DNA of 64,000 nucleotides from Hofstenia miamia (GCA_004352715.1 SCFE01000081.1:1758537-1822536); one strand, 5' to 3'. Positions 47,549 through 59,394 are shown, counted from the stretch's first letter. The notes: generated by a model not told the origin, from the sequence alone. A program made the numbers and translations.

Positions 47549-47815
47549 GCGGAACTAGGATTATCTGGGCCCCAGTGTCACTTAGTCCCATTGAATTAAG
47601 TCCCAGTTCCTTTCCATTCTTATCTCACTAAGTTTCTTGGTCCCATATTCCAATTGCTCTTACAGCATAACTTCCATTTTGATCAAACCTAGCAAAAATT
47701 ATGAGCACTATTCTGAAATAAGTTGTTCCAGATCTTTCATTTTTGGTCCTAATCCCATTCTGGCCCAGTCCCATTGAGGTTCTTGGCCCAATACATTCCT
47801 TAGGACTGGACATAA
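47549..47815. repeat. Degenerate minisatellite, about 17-bp unit
   Basis: On the minus strand the sequence repeats variants of AATGGGACTRRG: CAATGGGACTGGGCCAG, AATGGGATTAGGACCAA, AATATGGGACCAAGAAA, CAATGGGACTAAGTGAC and related words, in two clusters (about 47549-47650 and 47755-47815) separated by unrelated sequence. Confidence 0.5.
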
Positions 47816-48167
47816 TACCTTTTAATTACCCATTAATATATATATTGTTATATATTTGATTGCTTAACCCAACCCAAAAATTTAACAAGAAATATGAGCC
47901 TTATATACATTTATATACATTGCCTTAGAAAATGTAATTAGATATTATTAATAGTCTTTTTCAATTTTTTCCAAATAATTACAGATATTGTATACAGAAA
48001 AATTTTCTTGATAAATATGAGGGAGAAAATTTTCTTTATATTACATTCAAAATTGATACTAAATGAGCATCGCCAGATTAATAAGCCATATATAAGATTT
48101 TGTTTTGACTGACCATAATTGGAAAGGCGGAAAAATCTATACCAGGTGCATTACCAAACTAATTAGC

Positions 48168-48214
<47 letters not shown>
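48168..48214. repeat. (TA)n microsatellite
   Basis: TA run with one CA interruption at 48182. Confidence 0.93.
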
Positions 48215-48216
<2 letters not shown>

Positions 48217-48830
48217 AGGGCTGAGGTTACTGCTGTTTGCAAAATTCCCCTTCAAGTAAAAATGCAAGCGCCTTCTGAACCGAGGAGAATGAATGAGCTT
48301 ACATATTGCAACAGTCTATTTCGGCTTGCAGGAATATTTTTTCCACAATGTGTTACATTGCAGCAGCATCCATTACTAGCCCTTTGTCGGCATCAGGGCA
48401 TTTAAAGAGTTGTTGAATCTTGACAGCTGCAGGAACTGTTTTATCACTGAATCTGGATCTCAGTTCTGAATAATCATTAAAAGGGAGTGAGCAGGAGTAG
48501 TATTCTCTTGTGTTCAAATGAAGAATGACATTCTTTCACATTGATTGTCTCGTGCAAACACGTGGCGCGACCATGAATCCGCGAAGATCCAACTGCAGTG
48601 ACATTTTTTAAATCTGATTCAACTGTTACAACGTCTTTCGCATATTTTCTAGGCAAACTTAAACATCGCCAATGACAAAGGAGGCAGAGGCGAAATTCTC
48701 AAAAGACGATTGAAGCAGCTTTTTGGGTACAATAGTGTGTGCAAACGCGTCTTCAACGGTGAGCAAACCAAAGAGAAAATGCGGTTCTTTGAGACAGCTA
48801 TGTAGAATACCAGTTTTTAATCACGACTTC
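48214..48830. other. GC-richer island with coding-like frames on both strands
   Basis: This 600-bp block is clearly less AT-rich than its surroundings and bounded on the left by (TA)n. Minus strand: SLPRKYAKDVVTVES, GSSRIHGRATCLHETINVK and ECHSSFEH in one frame; YSCSLPFNDYSELRSRF and VKIQQLFKCPDADKGL after a shift. Plus strand near 48656-48806: after TTTCGCATATTTTCTAG (a good acceptor) the frame reads ANLNIANDKGGRGEILKRRL and FGYNSVCKRVFNGEQ to a TAG. Both look protein-like and I recognise neither. Either a decayed transposon or processed gene on the minus strand, or a plus-strand exon, is possible. Confidence 0.4.
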
Positions 48831-49599
48831 CTCAAGAATGATTGTAATAATCGTATATTATTGATATAAATTATATACGTATGCATGTATGCATATATCC
48901 TTTTTATTATACATACATATATATTCAATAACAAATCAGATTGTGCAATTGTCATAATATTGAGAAGGGAAATTGAGAGTTTCAGTATTAATTAATTTAA
49001 AAATTCAAAATATGTAACTTAAAAGGATAAAGTATACATTCTGGCATCTTGAAATAGTTCACAAAGCAAATCAAAATGCATGTAGCCTTTTAAGCACCAA
49101 TTAAATTTTATTTATTAAGAGATAAAAGCCGGTTGAAGTTTTTTATGATTTTCTTTTAGGAGCGCATCTCCACGTTTATTATACTTTCTGTGACAATATG
49201 CATCGTAATCAATTTATAATAAAAACAATATTTCCCATTCTGAAACGTATTCAAATATTTTCAGTGATTGTACGTCTGGCATTCTATTGTTTTTAAAATT
49301 TCAGGTATTTATGATCAACAAGCAATTACCCTGAATTCATTTATTTTCTACCAAGTTTCACAACTTCAGGTTTTCCATTAATATTATTATGATATATCAA
49401 TTAGAATTGTCGGAAAAGAAATAAAACTCTTTTTAATTGACGAATGCGCATTAAATTTCTTTCGCAAACGTTTTTCTGGTTATCGATATTAGAAAAAGGA
49501 AATGTATTGATAAAATAATAGAATGTTTAATAATCATAAATAATACTAGGAGCATGGAAACGAACAGTGTGCGAATAGTATTCACATAGACCGATGCAA

Positions 49600-50940
49600 G
49601 ACGCATAAGTGGAAAGAGGAACAGAATAGCAAAATAGTGTTATAAAACGAATCATCTGGATTACAAATAACTGAACAGGTTTGAGGTACAAGTGTGAAAG
49701 ATGGTGTTAAATGAATGTGAGGGGAGTCAGACCAACTGAATGGAAAAAGAAGTAAGAAAGGCAGCAGAACTAGTAAATTTGTAATCTGGAACAACAATTA
49801 AGAAAATAATGAGTACATAAATAGATTGAAGAGCTATTCTGACAAGTCTAAGACGAATCTGGAGAAGCAAGGGAGTAGTAGAAATAACAAATGTTTGCAA
49901 TGCATCATGGAAGTGAATATGTTAGTATATGCAGGAACGGGGAAGTGCTGAAGAATATCAGTTTTGACATGAGGAAGACATGAAAATGAAAAACTATCGA
50001 CGGAATAACTTGGAAGTACAGCATAGATTCAGCAAGAGAAATCCATAGCAACTGTCAGATTTGGCAAGAGTAAGTAGGTTAGAGAAAATATAGAATTTGT
50101 GATACAAGAAGGAATGTTCTACAAATAACTAAATGCAGAATAAAAAACCTTTAGTTGATCAGGTGAAGATTCAGTAAGGTTTTGGAAGAGTATTTGAAGA
50201 AATTATAGAAAGGAGATAAATTACGATCACAACAGCAAAATTGAAGGAGGACCTAAAGAAAATGAACAACTCGAAGCTGCCAGGGATAGATTAGGAGCAC
50301 ATGGTATTGGCTGAAGAACATCACAATATTTAATGACAGACTAGCAGTTGCATTGAAAAATGGATGCCCAGAGCTAGGGCAGAATATTTAGAATGGGAGG
50401 AACAGATTAATGACTATAAATACGTAGGATATCAAAGCAAAGATACTCTGCAGAAATCTTTTGGTGGAGCAAGAACTACTGATATAAGCTAGCGAAGGCG
50501 TCACGAAAGTTACTAGCAGCAGAAAGGTCATTCAGTCTAAATGGAAATGCGGACATATTGTCTCAGTGTCAAGGAATCAAGAAGGAAAGCACTGCTAAGG
50601 ATTGTACACGTTGCTAGGATCAGAGGCACTAGGACTCAACTAATATGTAGAATGGCAACTTAAGGGTCACTAAGGGTAAATGTGGAGTTAAAAAAATGAG
50701 AATAATTGGGACATAGAAAAGCATGCCAGAGTAGGATAGATGCAGAAATGCAACAAACATATTGGTAGAAATCAACACATAGAGATAGAGAATACTAAAG
50801 AGAGAACTGATAATGGAACGCAGTTGCCAATAGTAAGCATAAAATGATTGAATGAACACATCGAAAGAAATGATAAGCCAGGCTATGCAAGAAAGAGATG
50901 GAAACAGTAGATCATTCAACAGCATGGTGTATGAAGCGTA
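49600..50940 (+). pseudogene. Heavily decayed reverse-transcriptase region
   Basis: The plus strand is purine-rich and coding-like but full of stops. The anchor is 50235-50291, which reads AKLKEDLKKMNNSKLPGID, the 'ALKKMKNGKAPGPDGI' block found just before the palm in LINE reverse transcriptases, with a stop where the domain should go on. Upstream pieces (GRVFEEIIE) and the tail (50850-50930, purine-rich) are compatible with the same element but not decisive. The boundaries are estimates. Confidence 0.4.
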
Positions 50941-51390
50941 CCCACAATGAGTATAAGTTCAATCATGACAATAGAGGTAGCATGGGTTAGAAGCTCTACT
51001 GCAATAAACGAGACAAGCCTATTTTACCTTCAGTTAAAATATTTTATTTACATTCCTTCTAAAGTTGTGATATCACTTGCAAGTTTTACAAATGCTCTTA
51101 GAGATTGATAATCAAGACTGTCGTAGGTAGCAGAGAAATCAGCTTACTTATAAGAGTATCAAATGTGAGCCCACAATCGATTAATATATAGCGGATACAT
51201 GCCTTTCAATTGTTAAATTAATTCAATATTTCAAACAAGAAGTTCCCATACAACAAAATGTTTGAATTTTACAGAATAAAATTTAGCCTTATCCATAAAT
51301 ATTGCAGAAGTGCTTAGAATAGATCTTTTTTAGACACTGCTGTGAGATCACACCTGTACTAGTAGTACAGAAAGAATCGCACAGCAATTT

Positions 51391-51905
51391 TTTCATTTTG
51401 AAAAGATTAAATGAAATTTGAAATTGAAAAAAGGAAATTGACATTTTTCATTTATATTTTTAAAGTAGCATTTTGCAATTTTTCATCTTAAAATTTGCGA
51501 ATAATTTGCAAAATGAAAAAAAATTGAAAATGAAAAATGAAAAACGAAAAATCTTAATTTCATTTTTCATTTGGATTATTAAATTAAAATTTAATTTGAA
51601 AAATGAAAAATGAAACACTAAAATGGAAAACGAAAATAAGAATGAAACATATCAATTAGGGCATTAAAACTCTTTAAGTTGTATTTGTGGTTACTGTTTA
51701 TTTATTGATTTTAGATAAATTGTATACCAATTACAAATAATTAATGATAACAATCAAAACGAAAATTAAAATTTCATTTTTCCTTTTTCACATTAAAACG
51801 TTTAAAAAATGAGAAAATCGAAAATTGAAATTTTAAACACGAAAATGAAAACTCGCACTTTCCAAATTCAATTTTCGTTTAATCTTTTCAAAATGATCAA
51901 AACGA
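51391..51905. mobile_element. Foldback-like element with long inverted ends
   Basis: The left end TTTCATTTTGAAAAGATTAA (51391-) and the right end TTAATCTTTTCAAAATGA (to about 51897) are near-perfect inverted repeats, and the similarity continues inward (GAAATTTGAAATTG against CAAATTCAATTTTC). The interior is a low-complexity series of GAAAATGAAAAATGAAA and its complement, so most of the 515 bp can fold on itself. It has no coding capacity. No target duplication was resolved because the outer boundary is itself repetitive. Confidence 0.6.
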
Positions 51906-52056
51906 GAAATGGAAATGGAGTTGAATTGGCCAATAGGTACCTACATTCAAAACATCCAAAATATACGTAATGGAATTAATTAAATACACGCTAATCTTTC
52001 GAATTTTTTATTTAATCAAAATACTAATGGAATGTCAGGTGGAGTCTAATACAAAC

Positions 52057-52316
52057 TAAGGAGTGACATCGGGCCCCCCATAAACCCGACCCGATTTCGG
52101 GTTTCGGATCGGGTTCGGGTACAAAGATTAGATTCATTATTAAAAAAATAATGAGGTTTATCATCGTTAACTAACACCAATGAATTGCTGTTTCCCCTAT
52201 CAGAAAACGATTGATATTAATGATCCCATGATTGGACAGAGATCCATAACGTCAAATCAAAGTCAACGTTTTGGGTAGGGTTTGGGTCCATGATTACCTC
52301 ATGTTATCACTCTTTA
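52057..52316. mobile_element. MITE with perfect 8-bp target duplication and a GC hairpin
   Basis: Termini TAAGGAGTGA and TCACTCTTTA (reversed TAAAGAGTGA) match at 9 of 10 positions. The octamer ATACAAAC occurs immediately left (52049-52056) and right (52317-52324), a perfect 8-bp duplication that fits a hAT-type insertion. Near the left end, ACCCGACCCGAT and ATCGGGTTCGGGT can pair around a CGGG-containing loop (about 52083-52121). The 260 bp are non-coding. Confidence 0.82.
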
Positions 52317-52548
52317 ATACAAACTTTCACATCAGAAAAAAGTTATACACTTCGAATATGCTTGAACATTTTCTTTGAATAGATAACAATAACATCGACA
52401 ATTATATTGAAATACAACACCGACTATTTTCTTGATTAGGGGCAATTGGATTTTATGTTATTATAAATTTTATAAAAAAACATAAAAATAACATAATGTA
52501 CACAATGTATATTATACTAGAATATGGAATGAAAATACAAAATCGAAA

Positions 52549-54792
52549 TTATGGTTTACCATATAATTTTCTTCTTGTTTCATTGCGGTTAATAAATAAA
52601 GCCACCAAATCATCGGTTTTAACTGAATCAAGAATGTCTTGATGTGCGTGACACACTGCAATATAGTTAAGCCTCCTTTGAGTCATGGTTAATCTTAGCC
52701 ACGTTTTGAGACGTCTTAAGGCTAAAAAGGAGTTTTCAGCTTCACAAGATCACACTGGCGTTACAAGCCCAAATTCAGTAGTTTAAACAATTCTGAAAAA
52801 GGTGTGCGAATCTCTGGAATAAAGTTTTGATATGCAAACTGCGCATCATTTAGACTTTGAACTTGTTTCTGATTCAGAAGCAGCGGCAATTGAGCTTTTA
52901 ATTGGGAGATATTGAGACGATGTTGTTGTGCTAAACAATCATTAGTGATTTCACCACTTAGAAGTATTTCTTCAAAAGTTCTATAATTTTGAAGATCTTG
53001 GTTTTGCTCAAATGTTAACTGTTCACACAGTGAATTGTTGAGACAATCAAGAAATTCAAAAAACAACCTGCAAAGTGAGATTCAATACTCGAATCATGTG
53101 TTATTGATGAAGCAGAACTTGAAAAGCGTGCAGGAAAGTTTCACTTACGTGGTAACTCAAATTGTTCTAAATTATAATTGTCATATTTTTCTATTACAGT
53201 CTGTAGCATTTTAGAAAAAAAATCAACTGAGCGACAGTACATTAACTCTTTACAAACTGTTTTTATTGCTAAAACCACTTCAGGTATATGTTTGCAGACT
53301 TAGATTGAAGAGTTTTACTTAATTGATCTAAAACACCAAGGGGTTTTAAGACATAAGTAATCCAAACATAGCTTCAGCTTTTTGAAGCTTTTCTCATAAA
53401 CCAGAAGCTTTTGAAGCTACTGCCATTTGAGACAACTGAGTCATCTCAGTTAAGCTCTCAATTATTGCTCCATATTTATCAATGGCAGACTGAATGGAAG
53501 TTGGGCATAATGGTTTAATGGTTGAGGGACTTGGACATTTAAAGACATTTACAGCAATCTTCTTATTCAATGTTTTAAATTTTATTGATCTACTAAAGAG
53601 TACTCCAAGTTCATTTATGAGCATAACTGAATCCGGCACAATCTCACAACTTTGAAGCGCACTTTGTACTATGAGGTTATTGACATGTGCTGAACAATGA
53701 AGATACATCGCAAGTGGTTGTTTTTCTTTCAAAAATACTTTACAACCCCTATATTTGCCACTCAAGTTGGCTCCGTCATCATAAGCTTGTGCTCTAAGGT
53801 ACTCAATTGAGGCATTAAGTCTAGTTAACACATCTAGCATCATATTGCAAATTGACTGTCCTGTTGTGTCATCAATGTTATACAGGCTCATAAAATCCTC
53901 AGACAAAAAAAATTCTCATGAACATCTCTAATACAGATAAACTCCTGCTTATTGCCACTTACATCTTGCTTCCCATCTACTATGATGCCGAAATTACCAT
54001 GCTTTTGTATGCTTTTGACCATGTCTCTTTGTATGGAATGACTAAAAAACCCATTATTTCTTCTTGTGCACTGGTTGGGAAAAATTACCTTGTCTATCAG
54101 TGTGTCCACGAAATGCAATGCCTTGCCTGAGAAGAACACTTGCCTTTTGAACACTTTATTCAAGCATTGTTTTTGCGTTCTTGTTGTTCACATGTATGCT
54201 TTGAAAGTTGCTCATTGATGGGTAGCGAAAACTTCACAAAATTGAGTTACTTCAAATCTGTGGGTTTCCGAAAGCTGATGTGATGAAAACCTTTAGTTGC
54301 CGTTTTCCAATTGTTAAAACCGATTGAAATAAAAGCAGGCTTTTTCTTTTGGGCAAGATTTAAAAGACCCTTTTGTACTGGCCACTTGACAAGTAAAACA
54401 AATGAGTTTTTCAAAAGAGGGAACATAGTGAATCAATTGGTAGGCTTGGTACCAGTTATCTTGAAAGTGAATACCTTGCCGATTTGTTACCATTGGAGAA
54501 ATTACTGTTGTTGTTGATTGATAAGGAGCGATGTCTTCATTGAAGATTTCTTGAACCACTCTGAATTGAAGATGATTGAATATCGGAGGTAACAAATGTT
54601 ATTGGCTTTTTAACAATGCTCAATAACGCATTAGGAGTATTTGCACTACTAGTAGAAGTGATAGAAGTTGTTGTCAGAAGATTGTTTTGAAATGTGGATT
54701 CCTGGCAAAATGTCATTTTGAAGAATGTTGAAATTTTAACTGTACCTTTGTCTGCTTTTTAAAAAACTTTTCTGCTTTTTGGATTTTTCCAT
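52549..54792 (-). pseudogene. hAT transposase (TTF zinc finger/DUF4371 type), inactivated
   Basis: Full-length but dead transposase. From the N-terminus: MEKSKKQKS start at 54792; a TTF-type zinc-finger region with HFQDNWYQAYQLIHYV and KLICFTCQ (54595-54314), continuing in another frame as GFNNWKTATKGFHH; DUF4371 core GNFGIIVDGKQDVSGNKQEF (about 54020) carrying the first catalytic Asp; AYDDGANLSGKYRG with the second (53394-53906 frame); YLHCSAHVNNLIV; KWF/VVLAIKTVCKE; LEQFELPRK; and the C-terminal dimerisation block SCEAENSFLALRRLKTWLR followed by RRLNYIA, with the stop at 52549-52551. At least five frameshifts are present, plus in-frame TGA codons at 53141-53143 and 52750-52752. The length (about 2.2 kb of coding sequence) suits the family. 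Its own terminal repeats were not found. Confidence 0.9.
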
Positions 54793-54999
54793 GAAATTTG
54801 AATTTTTTTTCATTTCAACTAAAACATCATTTAGAATGTAATGTTTAAGTTTTGATTATATATACAATATTATATGTATTCTACTACACCAAGGGTGGCG
54901 AAACCAGGGGGCTAGGGGGCTTTAACACCTCTCCCCAATATCGCATAGGACGGGTCTAGTGGGAGCTCCATTAAATATTTAGAGAAAATTAAAATTAAA

Positions 55000-55721
55000 A
55001 TAAAAAAATTAAATATTTTTATATATGCAATAAATGTTTTTCTGATGTAAATGCTTTAGAAACTGAAATTAAAACTTTCAAAAGCTTCAATTCAGTTTAT
55101 AATTCCATGAACTCGGACAAAAAATTTATTCAGTTACGTCATTCGCAACTGTAGAACAGTTTATGAATGAAATTGCTGCTGCTAAGATAATGTATCCTCA
55201 GATTCATAAGTTAATCAAGTTATACTTAACATTGCTGCTCACAACATGTACTGGCAGGCCCGTGGCTTGCATTTGAAATTTAGGGAGGGGGGCATGGCCC
55301 CGCAAAGTTCAATACATTAATCATAGTTTTACTCATATGAAATACTTTCACACTTTTTCATTGAATTTTTTAATAGAATTACATTCGCATTATATATATT
55401 TCAACTAAAAGATATTCTCTCTAACTGAGTTACAGAATATTAGAATTAACACTATTGAGTTTTGTATCCAGGATGCCAAAATGAAGGGGTGGCCCAACAG
55501 GGAGGGCCATGCCCCCTGGCCCTCCCCTAGCCACGGCCCTGTGTACTGGTACTGGTAAATGCTCGTTTTCATCTTTGCACTACATCAAGAGTTATCTAAG
55601 GGCTACTATGGGCCAGGTTCGCATAAGCAATTTGATGATATTGAAAATTTATCAAGATCTACTGGATATGCTAAAATCGAAGATTTTTATTAATGAGCGA
55701 CGCATTGCTTATTTTTGGTAA
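55000..55721 (+). pseudogene. hAT transposase C-terminal remnant, interrupted by a MITE
   Basis: Frames read NALETEIKTFKSFNS, then FATVEQFMNEIAAAKIMYPQ and HKLIKLYLTLLLTTCTG up to the MITE at 55255. After the MITE come GKCSFSSLHYIKSYLRATMG and NLMILKIYQDLL, with a stop at 55719-55721. This corresponds to the hAT dimerisation domain ('YP.L..L...L..P.TSA.AERSFS.L..IK.YLR.TM'). Removing the MITE and one copy of its duplication joins the two halves in frame. The N-terminus and both N-proximal catalytic Asp regions are missing. It is a different lineage from the minus-strand hAT next to it. Confidence 0.8.
55255..55541. mobile_element. hAT-type MITE, copy 2, nested in a hAT, perfect 8-bp duplication
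   Basis: Termini CAGGCCCGTGGCT and AGCCACGGCCCTG (reversed CAGGGCCGTGGCT) are 13-bp inverted repeats with one mismatch. TGTACTGG flanks it at 55247-55254 and 55542-55549, a perfect 8-bp target duplication. The 287-bp non-coding body is homologous to 33360-33649 in inverted orientation, with GC-rich GGGAGGG...CATGGCCC blocks near both ends. It inserted into the coding remnant of the surrounding hAT, so it is the younger of the two. Confidence 0.93.
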
Positions 55722-56059
55722 TAAAGGTGTATTTTCATTGCTTATTTATACTGTTTTTTGTACTTCATTTTTATATTTTTGTTTGGATTTTATAGTTACG
55801 AAGCTTTTTATTTTTTATGTACTGATTTTCATTGATTATTGCTTACTTGGTTTTCTTAATTCAAACTTTGAAAGTTTGACATGTGAAATTTGCTTTAGCA
55901 ACCAGTGGTTTAAAAGGTCAGTTACCATTATATCAGTGTCTTAAATAACCGCTCGACAAAATCGTAACATGAAATAATAATCACCTCATGCCATTTTAGT
56001 TTTGAGTTAACCCCCCCCCCAATAAAAAGTCTATTCCGCCGCCACTGAACTACACAAAA

Positions 56060-59000
56060 ACAATTACAGCCTCATAAACACATTCAAACAGGGCTGCATG
56101 TTGGGCAATGGCACAGTATGAGCTTGTCTGGTTTACTGCTACTAACTGCTTCAGCTGATAAAATAGTCTAAAATTATAACCACTCCCAACTTTCTTTGAT
56201 AAATGTAATAGAATGAACTGACATAGCAACAAAACAACAATGATGCTGATTTGGCAGTAAATTGCAATTTACACTTCATATTGATTTTTAAAAAACTATT
56301 TAAAAATTACTAAAATAATTATTTTTTACTAAAAAAATTTGGAGAGATAAATCATGATTATTTGAAAAATTGAAAATTTTTGAAGGGATAAATAACCCAT
56401 CCCCCCAGGATCGAAGCCCATGCAAGTTATCCATAATAAAAGGCAAATGCAGAAATTTCCTGTAATTTTGAAAGAAATTTATATTTATAATTAACTAGCG
56501 GTACGCGTTTAACACTAGAAAGAACATTGCTCCTTGCGATTCTTTTTCATGCAGCAATTCAAAATAGAACATTATGTAAAAAATGAAAAAAAAATTATAC
56601 ATGCAAATTCAAATGGATTATCAGTTTATTTGGTGGTGCATATACCTGCTGTTGTTTTTAATGAATGCATACACAAGTAAACAAAATTCTAATTTGGGTC
56701 AATTTTGACACACTTCGTCTTTCTAGTGTTAAACTACATAAAATGATATTTTAAATACGAACTATCTTGCTCCTAGTTGCGCGGACATATAAATGTGTTT
56801 GTATGGCGCTATAATGCTTGAGATTGAGATTGTTATCCTCTACGAATTTTCACATGCTATCCGTGACCTCTGCGGATTAAACGTAATGACTAACATACCA
56901 AACAAATCTTAAAGACATTTCCTATCAGATGGTTTAAATTTCTTTGAAATCGGCCAAATATCTACGGAGACATAAGCGTTTAAAGAAACAACGCTTGTAA
57001 GTGTGACACACAAAATAACACACATGCTATCGTATGGGTATATAGATATCTTATATTGTTTTTACGACAGGTGAATACATTGTTAAAAATGCGTTTGTTG
57101 AAACATTGCAATAAATTATTTTGTTATGACATATAAATGTAAATTCATCAAATCAGCAATGTTCAAAATGACATGCTTCAGTCAGTATCACTGAATATAA
57201 GTCTTCAATCAATTTCAAAAATTTGAAATAAAATAATCCTTCCATATGGTAACAATTATATTTGAAACTACCTATCGCCCAAAATCACACACTTTAAATA
57301 GAAATGCATTGAAACTTAGGCAAATTTTGCAAAATGTTTTGTATGTTATTTGTTATTTTCATACATTTTAAATCACATTTCTTTGTATTGTATAAAAAAA
57401 CATAGATACATTTGCTGGAAAATATAGCGAAAACTGATGACTTCCCAGTTCATTTCTCATAGTTTTTTCTGGATCACCACTGGCCGTCATGGGACTCTAA
57501 TTTTCATCAGATTCGCAATTCTGTAAAATATAACAAAACATTGTAAATTTATGAAGGATTATTTATTTTATAGCAACGTATTTTTGGAGTTGAAAATGAC
57601 CTTCTAGAGTGATCAGGAGAGATTTATTACCTATTATTATAATCACTAGAAATGGTAAGCGGATGAAAGGGTCATTGCAAAAAAGTCTCATCACTAAGCA
57701 CAACACACTATAGTCAACAACTTCTATGCAATAATTGCACAAATATAATTTCTCAAATTACAGCATTTGACAAATTCGCAGTTGTCTGTTCTTTAAGAAA
57801 TCATCAACATTTGAGGTAATATGATTGTAATTTTTTTATTTTCAATAAGAAAAAGTAGCAAATACAGAGAAGAAGCTAGAAATGAAATTTCGTCAAGCAA
57901 AAACTCAGTTTTAGCACTGTTATTCTCCAACCTGAATTTTTTATGTCTTGATTTGCAGACCAATGATCATGTCTCAATAAATTAACCCTACAACGATCGT
58001 GCTCAGGTTTTCAGAAATATTGATATTCAAATTTTTAAGAATCTCATCGCATAGCTAGAATTTGATTTTAAGCTAGATTTGAGCATGTTAAGGAAAGATA
58101 ATATAAATGCTGACAAACACTATGTATTAATGCTGCAGCAATGGAGATCTTTAATCTTTGTCTATAATTAGTCAATTGAAAATATTAGTTGTTATAATAT
58201 TGTAATGTAAGAGAAAGAATGTATATTTATTAATACAATTCTAAGCCCATTGCGCAGAAATTTCATACCCAGGCCCACTACATTCTCAGCTGCTCGGCCC
58301 AAGCCCGGCTCGGTTGCAGCTCTGATGAAAGGAAAGTATGCAAAAATAAATTCTAAGATTGATAAAATTAAATGACTGAATAAATCAATACTCCTTGAAA
58401 ATATGGATTAAGAGGTAAGAATATCGCCATTGTTCCTTTAAGTTATGTCTTGCAAATTATTGTGGCATTCACTTTTAAACCTGTCAAAACCAGTCTAATT
58501 TTTTGCATGGCCACCTGTCTCAAAAGTTGGCATGTTGACATTAAAATACACTGTAATTCAGACATGTAAATCCAAAAATGACCGATAGGTTCGAGTAATA
58601 TTATGGTGATGATAATCTCCGCAAATCCGCATGAATATTATTTTCGAATTGAATTGTCACAAAATATGTTCTAAATATTAAATAAGAAAAATAATGATTA
58701 GTTTTTAACTGCCACAAATTTCAGAAGAATTTCTTTCTGAAATAGCTTCTATAGATGGATTGCTCTGTTATTGGATCGAAACTATATTGATTTGGTAGCG
58801 TTTGACGGATGATACGTTTCCTATATTATAGAACTTTGGAGCAGATGTTTCTTCTATTGATAAATTAAGCATACCATAAAAAGATTGTCTCTAATTGTTG
58901 CACCAATGTATTTAATACATTTGACAATCCCTAAAATTGGAAAATATGAGCTGTTTGAGTGACATTTATTTACACGTTAGCTTCGATTATAGTTCATAAT

Positions 59001-59390
59001 TTGTACAAAAAATTGCTGTCATTTAAAATATTTTTGAATTATTTAAATACCTATATTTGTTCATTTATTAGAACAGTCTCTAGAGTTTATATAATAATTT
59101 TAGATGTATGTATAATAATGTTTTTGAACTTAGGCTTGACAGCCAATTAAATCAGAGTAAATCTAAGCCTGTGTAAAAGACACTTATCCGGAGGAGACTG
59201 TTATTCTATTTATTTAAGCTCAATCCTAACTAGAAATATACGTTTTTGCCATTTTAAAATATATTTTAATTCTATGCGAAATTTACGTGAGGAATTATAT
59301 CATGACCATTTGAATAGTTTTGTCATGGGAAATTGAAAAGTCCATATTTGACTATAGCACTAAAATTATTTTTTAAAGAATGCTTAATAC
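56060..59390. other. AT-rich stretch without a recognised gene
   Basis: A GC-richer piece at about 58250-58325 ends in CCGGCTCGGTTGCAGCTCTG and resembles a MITE end (reversed CAGAGCTGCAACCGAGC), but no partner end was found. A G/C-run boundary CCCATCCCCCCAGG lies at about 56397. No coding-like frames are supported. Confidence 0.4.
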
Positions 59391-59394
59391 AACC

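Larger units (their letters stand above)
54890..56047 (+). mobile_element. Internally deleted hAT element with imperfect TIRs and 8-bp duplication
   Basis: Left terminus CAAGGGTGGCGAAAC; right terminus, reversed, CAGTGGCGGCGGAAT (10 of 15 identical). G-rich blocks ending in TTAAC follow inside both. Flanking octamers TACTACAC (54882-54889) and AACTACAC (56048-56055) match at 7 of 8 positions. The 1158-bp element contains a hAT C-terminal coding remnant and a nested MITE. It lies about 100 bases upstream of the start of the minus-strand hAT pseudogene, in what would be that element's 5' region. Confidence 0.75.

Noticed and set aside
49582-50925. Hydrophobic minus-strand frames (for example 50629-50925) that look like membrane proteins
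   Set aside because: They are the antisense of purine-rich, decayed RT sequence; poly-pyrimidine strands read as Leu/Phe/Ser-rich segments.
54311-54517. Plus-strand frames over 53918-54517
   Set aside because: They are shadows of the minus-strand hAT pseudogene, whose zinc-finger and DUF4371 motifs fix the strand.
55693-55944. Phe/Leu/Ile-rich 83-codon frame resembling membrane segments
   Set aside because: It overlaps the end of the hAT remnant and reflects T-rich composition only.
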